Below, piece after piece: positions 1 through 5,400 of a stretch of 5,593 bases of DNA; within the stretch, counting starts at the first letter, position 1; the number at the start of each line of letters is the position of its first letter. This stretch comes from an uncultured Clostridia bacterium. Its GTDB lineage: Bacteria; Bacillota; Clostridia; Oscillospirales; Oscillospiraceae. The stretch spans positions 1 to 5,593 of the forward strand of contig CAMELY010000095.1 in the NCBI GenBank assembly GCA_945926565.1, read 5' to 3'. The notes beneath the pieces are model-generated. The model worked only from the letters and a program-made list of their open reading frames with translations, was not told the origin of the DNA and made no database searches. The position numbers and the translations under genes were made by a program.

Positions 1-413
1 CCTTCTCCGCCTGCTTCGGCCAGGCCTTCCTGGAGCTGCATCCCACCAAGTACGCTGAGGAGCTGGTCAAGCGCATGGAGCAGAGCGGCGCCAAGGCCTA
101 CCTGGTCAACACCGGCTGGAACGGCACCGGCAAGCGCATCTCCATCAAGGACACCCGCGGCATCATCGACGCCATCCTGTCCGGCGCCATCCTGACCGCT
201 CCCACCAAGCAGATCCCCTACTTCAACTTCGAGGTGCCCACCGAGCTGCCCGGTGTGGATCCCGCCATCCTGGATCCCCGCGATACTTACGCCGACGCCT
301 CCGAGTGGGAGACCAAGGCTCAGGATCTGGCCGGCCGCTTCGTCAAGAACTTTGCCAAGTACACCACCAACGAGGCTGGCAAGGCTCTGGTCGCCGCTGG
401 TCCCCAGCTCTAA
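1..413 (+). CDS. pckA: Phosphoenolpyruvate carboxykinase (ATP), C-terminal part
   Basis: This is the last 136 codons of ATP-dependent PEP carboxykinase; the frame is open at the left edge, where bases 1-2 belong to a split codon. The enzyme interconverts oxaloacetate + ATP with PEP + CO2 + ADP in the cytoplasm. It serves gluconeogenesis or, in many gut anaerobes, CO2 fixation with ATP gain. The visible part follows the bacterial family closely: [14 protein letters not shown], then [21 protein letters not shown], then PTELPGVD and the terminal ALVAAGPQL. The Arg in GKR (visible residue 45) and the Thr in KDT (visible residue 51) match E. coli Arg449 and Thr455, which contact ATP. The family is about 530 residues, so roughly three quarters lies outside the window. 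Codons end almost always in C or G, as in highly expressed genes. The stop is TAA, followed 31 bases later by a strong terminator. The identification is secure; the metabolic direction is not visible. Confidence 0.97.
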   Translation, partial: FSACFGQAFLELHPTKYAEELVKRMEQSGAKAYLVNTGWNGTGKRISIKDTRGIIDAILSGAILTAPTKQIPYFNFEVPTELPGVDPAILDPRDTYADASEWETKAQDLAGRFVKNFAKYTTNEAGKALVAAGPQL

Positions 414-444
414 TCCAACCGAACAGATCGCCTGATCGTTCACC

Positions 445-476
445 CCGCCCCGGCATTACTGCCGGGGCGGTTTTTT
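445..476 (+). terminator. Intrinsic terminator of pckA
   Basis: A perfect 10-bp GC-rich stem (CCGCCCCGGC at 445-454 with GCCGGGGCGG at 461-470) encloses a 6-base loop and is followed directly by six T (471-476). It lies 31 bases after the pckA stop. It is a textbook rho-independent terminator for plus-strand transcription; the minus strand lacks a comparable T tract. Confidence 0.95.
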
Positions 477-490
477 GTATCAAAGCGCAG

Positions 491-522
491 AAAAGCCGTG
501 AGCAGAAAACCGCTCACGGCTT
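491..522 (-). terminator. Intrinsic terminator of the antiporter gene
   Basis: A perfect 11-bp stem (493-503 with 512-522) encloses an 8-base loop. Read on the minus strand it ends in a short U run (the TTTT complementary to 491-494, two bases of which belong to the stem). It begins about 20 bases after the antiporter stop and faces the pckA terminator only 14 bases away, so the two converging units are insulated from each other. The short U tract makes it weaker than its neighbour. The plus-strand side lacks a T tract, so minus orientation is preferred. Confidence 0.8.
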
Positions 523-541
523 AAAATCTGTCTGGCTCCGG

Positions 542-1459
542 TCAGCGCAGAATAATCCAGGCCAGATACACGGCGTAGGCCGCCACCAGCACAAGGCCCT
601 CCCGGCGGGAGACCTCTCCCCTGCTGCGGCAGAAGAAGAAGGTGACAACGCCCACGCACAGCAGCACCGCCAGGTCGTACACGCACTCCGCCGCCACGGC
701 GATGGGGGTGAGGCTGGAGGCGATGCCCATGATAAAGAGGATGTTAAAGAGGTTGGAGCCAATCACGTTGCCCAGGGCCAGGCCGTTTTCATGCTTCCGA
801 GCGGCCACCACCGAGGTGACCAGCTCGGGAAGGGAGGTACCCATGGCCACAATGGTCAGGCCGATCAGGGTCTGGCTCATGCCCCAGGCCTCAGCGATCA
901 GGCAGGCGTTGTCCACCACCAGGTCACCGCCGATAATGATGGCGGCAAGGCCGCCCAGGATGCACAAAATGGCGGCGGGCAGGCTCATGGCCCGCTTGCC
1001 GATCTCCTCCGTCCGGTGGCGGAGAGCGGCCCGCACCACGATCACAAGATAGACCACCATGGCAGCCAGCAGCAGCAGGCCCTCCCAGCGGGCCACCGTC
1101 CCGTCCAGGCAGATCAGCAGCAGGGCTGCCGTGGCAGCCAGATTCCAGAAAAAGTCCCGGTTCATCACGTCCCGGTCAGTGGGCACTGTGCTGATGGCGG
1201 CGCAGGTGCCCAGCACCACCAGGGTGTTGAACAGATTGGAACCGATGACGTTGCTCAGCGAGATGTCGGCGTTTCCGCTCAGGCCGGCGGTAATACTCAC
1301 CGCCGCCTCCGGGGCGCTGGTGCCCATGGCCACAATGGTCAGACCGATGACCACCGAGGGGATGCGCAGCAGCCGGGCCACCGATGAGGCGCCCTCCACA
1401 AAGAAATCGGCTCCCTTGACCAGCAGGAAGAAACCGACCAGAAGCAGCAAATACATCAT
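542..1459 (-). CDS. CaCA-family cation antiporter, probable Mn2+ exporter
   Basis: An inner-membrane exchanger of the Ca2+:cation antiporter superfamily (YrbG-like, usually annotated calcium/sodium antiporter), 305 residues, a normal length. The two inverted halves each carry the diagnostic alpha repeat. Alpha-1 is about residues 39-78, with GLTIVAMGTSAPE and SNVIGSNLFN. Alpha-2 is about 200-240, with GLTIVAMGTSLPE and GNVIGSNLFN. The ion-binding acidic residues are Glu51 and Glu212, with Asn70 and Asn231 in the partner motifs. About ten hydrophobic segments are separated by a short charged central loop (about 147-157, RHRTEEIGKR). The start chosen is ATG at 1459, nine bases after AAGGAGA (1469-1475). 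An in-frame TTG at 1468 would abut the Shine-Dalgarno and is rejected; a second ATG at 1456 is possible. The leader holds a manganese riboswitch with an overlapping terminator, so I infer that the physiological substrate is Mn2+ leaving the cell, perhaps with Ca2+. Family membership is firm; the substrate is inferred from regulation. Confidence 0.93.
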   Translation of the reverse strand: MMYLLLLVGFFLLVKGADFFVEGASSVARLLRIPSVVIGLTIVAMGTSAPEAAVSITAGLSGNADISLSNVIGSNLFNTLVVLGTCAAISTVPTDRDVMNRDFFWNLAATAALLLICLDGTVARWEGLLLLAAMVVYLVIVVRAALRHRTEEIGKRAMSLPAAILCILGGLAAIIIGGDLVVDNACLIAEAWGMSQTLIGLTIVAMGTSLPELVTSVVAARKHENGLALGNVIGSNLFNILFIMGIASSLTPIAVAAECVYDLAVLLCVGVVTFFFCRSRGEVSRREGLVLVAAYAVYLAWIILR

Positions 1460-1494
1460 AGCGATCAATCTCCTTTTTTCTCTGCGGAAAGCGC

Positions 1495-1542
1495 AAAAAA
1501 CGAGGCTCTTACCGCATGACTAGTATGCGATAAAAGTCTCGT
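1495..1542 (-). terminator. Regulatory terminator of the Mn2+ riboswitch
   Basis: On the minus strand an 18-position stem (arm 1542-1525 with arm 1517-1500) contains one A-C mismatch and two G-U wobbles. It closes a 7-base loop (1524-1518) and runs into U6 (1500-1495). It sits inside the leader, 36 bases before the antiporter ATG, so it must be conditional. Its 5' arm contains the bases that form the 3' strand of the aptamer closing helix, making the two structures mutually exclusive. Ligand-stabilised P1 should therefore block this hairpin and allow read-through. Confidence 0.88.
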
Positions 1543-1628
1543 TCCTCTCCCGCGGCACCCGGCCTTTTGGGCGGGATGACGGACGCCGCAACATCCCGGA
1601 GCCGGGATGCGAACTACTCCCTGATATC
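1529..1628 (-). ncRNA. Manganese riboswitch aptamer (yybP-ykoY class)
   Basis: About 100 bases on the minus strand match the yybP-ykoY Mn2+ riboswitch as I know it. The order is: 5' P1 strand GATATCAG (1628-1621), running into the conserved loop GGGAGTAG (1621-1614); a variable hairpin with a 6-bp stem at least (1608-1593); a GCGGC/GCCGC helix (1589-1585 with 1556-1552); the conserved CGTCA (1581-1577), followed by a CCCG/CGGG helix (1575-1572 with 1561-1558); and the 3' element GAGACTTTTATC (1540-1529), which closes P1 with 6 of 8 pairs. The class binds Mn2+ (with Mg2+) between the two conserved loops and normally controls cation exporters. An intrinsic terminator overlaps the 3' P1 strand, so this copy should work at transcription and switch the gene on with Mn2+. 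The predicted transcript starts almost exactly at the P1 5' strand. Confidence 0.9.
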
Positions 1629-1634
1629 AACTTG

Positions 1635-1664
1635 ATTATAACATTTTCCCGTCCCGCCGGGCAA
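1635..1664 (-). promoter_or_regulatory. Promoter of the riboswitch-antiporter unit
   Basis: The minus strand shows a perfect TATAAT (1640-1635) with an extended -10 TG one base upstream (TGTTATAAT). TTGCCC (1664-1659, 4 of 6 to the -35 consensus) lies 18 bases further upstream. The start site is expected near 1628, the first base of the riboswitch P1 helix. This is a strong constitutive-looking sigma-A promoter, which fits control being left to the RNA. Confidence 0.85.
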
Positions 1665-1702
1665 GCCCGCCGCCGGTAGAAAATCCAGGACTGTTTTGCC
1701 GA

Positions 1703-2056
1703 TTATTTGATGAATTGGTCAATCGCTTGCTCCAGATCCTCGATGGCCTTGCGGTCTCCCTCCTCCACCGCGTCCACGATGCAGTGGTCGATGTGATCCT
1801 TCATAATCACCCGGGCAGTGGCGTTGATGGCAGAGCGCACCGCCGCAAGCTGTACCAGCACCTCGCTGCAGTCCCGGCCGTCCTCCACCATCTGGCGCAC
1901 CGACTCCAGGTGGCCGATGGCCCGGCTCAGCCGGTTGAGCACCGCCTTGGTGTTGGTGTGGACATGGGGATGCCCCCCATGGCTGTGGATCCGGCTGCCC
2001 TCCGGGAGATTCCCCTCCTCCGGCCCCGGATGATGGTGAAAACAGCGCTCCGGCAC
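1703..2056 (-). CDS. CsoR/RcnR-family metal-sensing repressor, His-rich N-terminus
   Basis: A 117-residue DUF156 (CsoR/RcnR/FrmR) all-helical DNA-binding repressor; such proteins act as tetramers that release DNA when metal or another effector binds. The core is residues 34-117, with TKAVLNRLSRAIGHLESV, then GRDCSEVLVQLAAVRSAIN, then KDHIDHCIVDA. Cys63, His88 and Cys92 reproduce the Cys...His-x3-Cys site of copper CsoR. His31 falls where RcnR has its N-terminal His ligand (32 residues before the Cys). The first 33 residues carry eight histidines (HHH at 7-9; 24, 26, 29, 31, 33), an extension beyond the usual ~90-residue family core. The start is GTG at 2056, because AAAGGGAGG lies eight bases upstream. 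The longer in-frame ATG at 2101 lies inside the -10 box and lacks a ribosome site. The gene sits between phoR and the Mn2+-controlled antiporter on the same strand. The family call is firm. The effector is uncertain: Cu(I) from the C-H-C site, Ni/Co/Zn if the His tail takes part. Confidence 0.92.
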   Translation of the reverse strand: MPERCFHHHPGPEEGNLPEGSRIHSHGGHPHVHTNTKAVLNRLSRAIGHLESVRQMVEDGRDCSEVLVQLAAVRSAINATARVIMKDHIDHCIVDAVEEGDRKAIEDLEQAIDQFIK

Positions 2057-2085
2057 GGTGGCTCCCTCCCTTTCCCGGTTGTCTC

Positions 2086-2107
2086 TTTGCCGCTTTAGCA
2101 TAGCAAA
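2086..2107. promoter_or_regulatory. Candidate operator: inverted repeat over the csoR-like gene's -10
   Basis: TTTGC and GCAAA are arranged as a perfect 5-bp inverted repeat around 12 bases. The inner bases add a further three-base AGC/GCT pairing, slightly off-centre. It covers the -10 box and the expected start site, where autorepression would act. It does not resemble the G-tract operators known for CsoR and RcnR, so assignment to this repressor is only a suggestion, and short inverted repeats do arise by chance. Confidence 0.3.
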
Positions 2108-2125
2108 AAATCAGGCTATCGTCAA
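2097..2125 (-). promoter_or_regulatory. Promoter of the metal-sensing repressor gene
   Basis: On the minus strand TTGACG (2125-2120, 5 of 6 to the -35 consensus) is followed after 17 bases by TATGCT (2102-2097, 4 of 6). An extended TG lies one base before the -10. It starts 26 bases after the phoR stop, with no terminator between. Transcription should begin near 2090, which excludes the ATG at 2101 as a start codon and supports the GTG at 2056. Confidence 0.75.
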
Positions 2126-2150
2126 GGGAGTGTTCCCACCAGGACAGTAT

Positions 2151-3875
2151 TCAGCGCTCCGGGCCGGGCCGTATGGGCAGAGTCACCGTAAACCGGGTGC
2201 CCAGCGCCGCGCTACTCTCCAGCCGGATGCGGCCGTCCATGCTCTCCACCACGTGCTTGACGATGGAGAGACCCAGTCCGGTCCCCCCGGCGCTGCGGCT
2301 GCGGCCCTTGTCCACCCGGTAAAACCGCTCGAACACCCGCCGCTGCTGATCGGCAGGAATGGGCTCCCCGTCGTTGCGCACCGTCAGCCGGCAGCTCTCC
2401 CCCGCTCGGACGAGTTGGATCTCCACAGCGCCTCCGGGGCGGTTGTACTTGACTGCGTTGCTGATCAGATTGTCCGCCAGCTCCCGGAGGTTTTTCCGGC
2501 TGGCGTACAGCCAAACCGGCTCCGTCCGGCAGGAGAGGGTGACCTGCCCGCTGGCGGCGGCGGCCTCCCACTCCTGGGCGCACTCGTCCACGATCTTGCC
2601 GAAGTCCAGCCGCTCCCGCTCCTCCTGGAGGGCGCCGCTCTCCAGCCGGGAGAGCATAATGATGTCGTTGATGACGCTGGTCATCCGCTCCGTCTCCAGG
2701 CCGATGCGGCCCAGCAGCTCTCTGCGCTGCTCCTCAGTCAGGGGCAGTCCGGAGCAGAGCAGCTCGGTGTTGCCCTTGATGGCAGTGATGGGGGTCTTCA
2801 GCTCATGGCTGGCATTGGAGAAGAACTCCTGCCGCATCCGGCTGGAATTGCGCTCCTCGGTGATGTCGTTGAGGGTGAGAATGAGCTGGTTCGCCAGCCC
2901 CGGCTCCTCCTCTGTCCGGCGGAAGCGGACGGCGTAAATCCGGCCCCGGCAGGTGAGATCCAGACTGCCGCCCTCCCGTCCGTCCTGAATCTCCCGGGCT
3001 CTCTGAATTACCTTGGGGCTGGGGATCACCCGGCCCAGGGACTGTCCCACGCAGTCCGGGCCACAGCCCAGCTGCCGTTGGGCGCTCTCATTCACCATGA
3101 CAATCCGCTGCCGGTCATCCAACAGGAGAAAGCCCTCCTCCAGATGATTGAGGATATAGCCGGTCTTGCGCTGCTCCTCCTCCAATTGCCGGAGATAAGC
3201 CCCCAGCTCCCGGGTCAGCCGTTGAATCTGCTCCGCCATCTCACCCAGCTCCGGGAAGGGGCAGTCCATCGGTTCTCTTGGCTGCGCTCCCTCCCGCAGA
3301 TCTCCCAGGCTGCGGCTCAGACTCTGAATGGGGGCCAAAATCCCCCGGGTCAGCCGCCGGGCCAGCAGCAATGCCAGCAAAAAGGCCAGCACCGCCCCCA
3401 GTCCCAGTGCGGGCAGCATCCACACCAGCGCCGCCCCCAGGCTGTCCCCCGGCCGGGCCAGCCGGAGATAAACTCCGTCCGGCGTCCGGGCCGCGGCATA
3501 GAGCATGACCTCCCCCAGGGTCTGGCTGGTGCGGATGACGGTGCCCTCCTCTCCCCGGGCCGCCGCCTGAAGCTCCGGCCGGTTCAGATGGTTCTCCATT
3601 TGGGCAGGATCCCCCTGGGTGTCCGCCAGAACAGTGCCGTCCGGAGCGATGAGGGTGGCCCGCAGATTCTCCGTCTCTCCGACCAGAGTCCGGAGCTGAA
3701 GCTCCGGCTCCTGCTCCGGGTCCCACAGGGCCGCCCCCGCCCGAACCATGGCCTGCAGGCTGTCCGACTGCTCCCCCAGCAGGGCGGCGTCAAACAGACA
3801 GACCGCAGCCAGGATACCGGCCGCCAGCGCCGCCAGGACGGCCAGCATCTGGCTGCGCAGAATTGCCTTTTTCAT
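2151..3875 (-). CDS. phoR: PhoR-type membrane sensor histidine kinase
   Basis: A 574-residue sensor kinase, partner of the adjacent response regulator. In order: transmembrane segment about 8-33; extracytoplasmic domain about 34-147 containing APDGTVLADTQGDPAQMENH and NRPE, typical of clostridial PhoR-like sensors; second transmembrane segment about 148-172; HAMP-like linker and coiled coil to about 235; a PAS domain about 240-340 (NHLEEGFLLLDD to LTLNDITEER); and the HisKA H-box FFSNASHELKTP with phospho-acceptor His357. The HATPase_c domain has N-box DNLISNAVKYN (Asn473), G1 NDGEPI (Asp502), F-box RVFERFYRVD and G2 GTGLGLSIVK (531-540). All catalytic motifs are intact. The ATG shares four bases (ATGA) with the regulator's stop, and GGAG lies seven bases upstream inside that gene, so translation is probably coupled. 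Position next to pstB-phoU makes phosphate-limitation sensing likely; PhoU is the expected inhibitor via the PAS region. Specificity is inferred from context and domain order. Confidence 0.94.
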   Translation of the reverse strand: MKKAILRSQMLAVLAALAAGILAAVCLFDAALLGEQSDSLQAMVRAGAALWDPEQEPELQLRTLVGETENLRATLIAPDGTVLADTQGDPAQMENHLNRPELQAAARGEEGTVIRTSQTLGEVMLYAAARTPDGVYLRLARPGDSLGAALVWMLPALGLGAVLAFLLALLLARRLTRGILAPIQSLSRSLGDLREGAQPREPMDCPFPELGEMAEQIQRLTRELGAYLRQLEEEQRKTGYILNHLEEGFLLLDDRQRIVMVNESAQRQLGCGPDCVGQSLGRVIPSPKVIQRAREIQDGREGGSLDLTCRGRIYAVRFRRTEEEPGLANQLILTLNDITEERNSSRMRQEFFSNASHELKTPITAIKGNTELLCSGLPLTEEQRRELLGRIGLETERMTSVINDIIMLSRLESGALQEERERLDFGKIVDECAQEWEAAAASGQVTLSCRTEPVWLYASRKNLRELADNLISNAVKYNRPGGAVEIQLVRAGESCRLTVRNDGEPIPADQQRRVFERFYRVDKGRSRSAGGTGLGLSIVKHVVESMDGRIRLESSAALGTRFTVTLPIRPGPER

Positions 3876-4573
3876 GCGGGCACTCCGATAAACCGGTAGC
3901 CCACGCCCCGGACTGTCTTGATGTACTTGCTGTGGCCGGCGTCGTCGCCGATCTTCTGCCGCAGAGTGCCGATGTGAATGTCCAGGGTGCGGCTCTCCCC
4001 CAATGCGTCACAGCCCCAGACCCCGTCCAGCAGCTCCTGGCGGGGAATGCTCTGATCCGGCCGTTCCATCAGATATTTCAGCAGCTCGTACTCCTTGTAG
4101 GTGAGCTCCACCACCTGGCCGTCCACCCGGACCTCGTGGCGGCTGGGAGAGAGCTCCAGTCCCTCATAGACCAGATCTCCCTGGGCCCGGACATGGCCCC
4201 CGTGGAACCGGCGCAGCAGCGCCCGCACCCGGGCGCACAGCTCCAGCACGGAAAAGGGCTTGGTCATATAGTCGTCCGCCCCGGCGTCCAGGCCGCTGAT
4301 CTTGTCCTCCTCCAGGTCGCAGGCGGTGAGCATCAGCACCGCCACCTGCCGGAGCTGGGGAGCCGCCCGCATGAGGCGCACCGCCTCCAGGCCGCTCATC
4401 CCCTCCATCATTATATCCATCAGCACCAGCTCGGGAGGGGCGGCCTTCATCTGCTCCAGGGCCTCCAGGGCATTGGAGAAGCCGGTGACCTGATACCCCT
4501 GGCTCTCCAGGGCAAATTCCAACAGGCGGCGGATGCTCTCATCATCCTCCACCGCAAAAATCCGTTCCTGCAT
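3872..4573 (-). CDS. phoB: OmpR/PhoB-family phosphate response regulator
   Basis: A 233-residue cytoplasmic response regulator; phoP would be the equivalent name in Firmicutes. The receiver domain (about 3-120) has the acidic pocket Asp10/Asp11, phosphorylation site Asp53 (LVLMDIMM), Thr83 (MLTA) and Lys105 (TKPF). The OmpR-type winged helix (about 130-230) shows LTYKEYELLKYLM, the recognition helix around RTLDIHIGTLRQKIG (195-209) and the wing VRGVGYRF. The start is ATG at 4573, preceded by AAGGGGG at eight bases; upstream in-frame codons lack a ribosome site and overlap the -10 box, so the longer version starting at 4630 is not used. It is co-transcribed with the sensor kinase through an ATGA overlap and follows pstB-phoU, from which it is separated by a terminator. 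When phosphorylated it should activate the pst operon and other phosphate-starvation genes. A closely related OmpR-family role cannot be excluded by sequence alone. Confidence 0.93.
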   Translation of the reverse strand: MQERIFAVEDDESIRRLLEFALESQGYQVTGFSNALEALEQMKAAPPELVLMDIMMEGMSGLEAVRLMRAAPQLRQVAVLMLTACDLEEDKISGLDAGADDYMTKPFSVLELCARVRALLRRFHGGHVRAQGDLVYEGLELSPSRHEVRVDGQVVELTYKEYELLKYLMERPDQSIPRQELLDGVWGCDALGESRTLDIHIGTLRQKIGDDAGHSKYIKTVRGVGYRFIGVPA

Positions 4574-4597
4574 TTCCTTTTCCCCCTTTACAGCTTC

Positions 4598-4603
4598 ATT
4601 ATA
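4598..4603 (-). promoter_or_regulatory. -10 box of the phoB-phoR unit
   Basis: A perfect TATAAT reads on the minus strand 24 bases before the response-regulator ATG. No recognisable -35 lies 16-18 bases upstream, as is common for promoters that need an activator. Further upstream (4652-4636) the minus strand reads CTAACATAAACTTTGCA. This contains two TTAACA/TTTGCA-like half-sites at an 11-base period and matches the E. coli Pho box at about 11 of 17 positions, but it is 32 bases from the -10, further than in classical Pho promoters. Confidence 0.55.
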
Positions 4604-4660
4604 GAAAAGGCCGGAAGGCGCCGCTATCACGGCTTTGCAAAGTTTATGTTAGATTTTTGG

Positions 4661-4696
4661 AAAATGGAAACCGCCGGACGGCAGGCCGTCCGGCGG
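4661..4696 (-). terminator. Intrinsic terminator after phoU
   Basis: A perfect 11-bp stem (CCGCCGGACGG at 4671-4681 with CCGTCCGGCGG at 4686-4696) encloses a 4-base loop. Read on the minus strand it is followed by TTTCCATTTT. It begins 17 bases after the phoU stop and so ends the pst-phoU operon. The interrupted U tract suggests some read-through into phoB-phoR is possible. Confidence 0.85.
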
Positions 4697-4713
4697 AAGA
4701 GTCCTTCAGTTTC

Positions 4714-5376
4714 TCAAAACATCGCTGCGTCCTTGTGCTGGCCGGTGAGCTTGAACTCCACCCACTCGCACAGGTTGACGGCGTGGTCGGCCACCCGCTC
4801 CAGGTATTTGATCATCATCAGGTAGTCCACCACCTCGTCGATGTCCTGGGGATGGGAGAGCAGGTGCTGCCCCAGCTCCCCCCGGAGGCGGACAAACCGC
4901 TCGTCCACGTCGTCGTCCCGTCCCTTGGTGCTCCTGGCCAGAGACAGGTCATCGGTGATGTAGCTGGTGACAGCCGCGTCCACCATCTCACAGGCGGTGG
5001 AGGCCATGGCGATCACGTCCTCCCGCAGTTGAGGAATGGCGCAGGCATCGTGGTGCAGGGCCAGCTCCGCAATGTCCACCGCCTCGTCGCCGATGCGCTC
5101 GATGTCGGTGATCATTTTCATGGTGGCGCCCACCTGGCGCAGGTCGGAGGCCACTGGCTGCTGCATCAGCAGCAGCTTGAGGCAGCGCTGCTCGATCTCC
5201 CGCTCCAGGGTGTTGATCTCGTCATCCCCGTGGATGACCGCCTTGGCCAGGGCCTTGTCATAGGTTTTGACGGCGGTCATGGCGTGCTCCACTGCCTCCA
5301 CCGACTTGACCGCCATCCGTACCAGCCGGGAGGAGAGGTTTTTCAGCTCCCGGTCATACTGTTTTCTGCTGCTCAT
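4714..5376 (-). CDS. phoU: Phosphate signalling protein PhoU
   Basis: A 220-residue all-helical cytoplasmic protein, the normal family length. It relays the state of the Pst transporter to the PhoR kinase and keeps the Pho regulon off when phosphate is plentiful. It has two PhoU three-helix repeats, each with the metal-binding signature E-R-x-x-D: DIERIGDEAVDI (Glu93, Asp97) and YLERVADHAVNL (Glu193, Asp197). The family motif QQPVASDLR (72-80) lies before the first. The start is ATG at 5376, with AAGGAGG seven bases upstream. It follows pstB by 24 bases in the same direction, the usual last position of a pst operon, and is closed by a hairpin terminator. Nothing is truncated or unusual. Confidence 0.97.
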   Translation of the reverse strand: MSSRKQYDRELKNLSSRLVRMAVKSVEAVEHAMTAVKTYDKALAKAVIHGDDEINTLEREIEQRCLKLLLMQQPVASDLRQVGATMKMITDIERIGDEAVDIAELALHHDACAIPQLREDVIAMASTACEMVDAAVTSYITDDLSLARSTKGRDDDVDERFVRLRGELGQHLLSHPQDIDEVVDYLMMIKYLERVADHAVNLCEWVEFKLTGQHKDAAMF

Positions 5377-5400
5377 TTTCTTCCCTCCTTGCTGTTCCGG

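Noticed and set aside
305..1387. Long plus-strand reading frame of about 360 codons across the antiporter gene
   Set aside because: It is antisense to a gene with clear CaCA motifs, its translation is His/Gln/Gly-rich low-complexity sequence, and no ribosome site or promoter precedes it; such frames are common opposite GC-rich genes.
1460..1468. TTG start at 1468 for the antiporter
   Set aside because: The Shine-Dalgarno AAGGAGA ends immediately next to the TTG, leaving no spacing, whereas the ATG at 1459 is nine bases away.
1654..1675. GC-rich imperfect hairpin after the repressor gene as a terminator
   Set aside because: The stem is interrupted, no T run follows on either strand, and it overlaps the -35 region of the riboswitch promoter.
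2057..2101. ATG at 2101 as the start of the metal-sensing repressor
   Set aside because: It lies within the predicted -10 box, has no ribosome binding site and adds 15 non-conserved residues; the GTG at 2056 has AAAGGGAGG at good spacing.
2058..3899. Very long plus-strand frame of about 613 codons opposite phoR
   Set aside because: The opposite strand encodes a kinase with every catalytic motif in order. The antisense product is Pro/Gln/Leu/His-rich without recognisable domains, and the length follows from GC-rich third positions.
3863..4825. Plus-strand frame of about 320 codons opposite the response regulator
   Set aside because: It crosses the phoB promoter and the phoU terminator and lies opposite an intact OmpR-family gene; no independent coding signal was seen.
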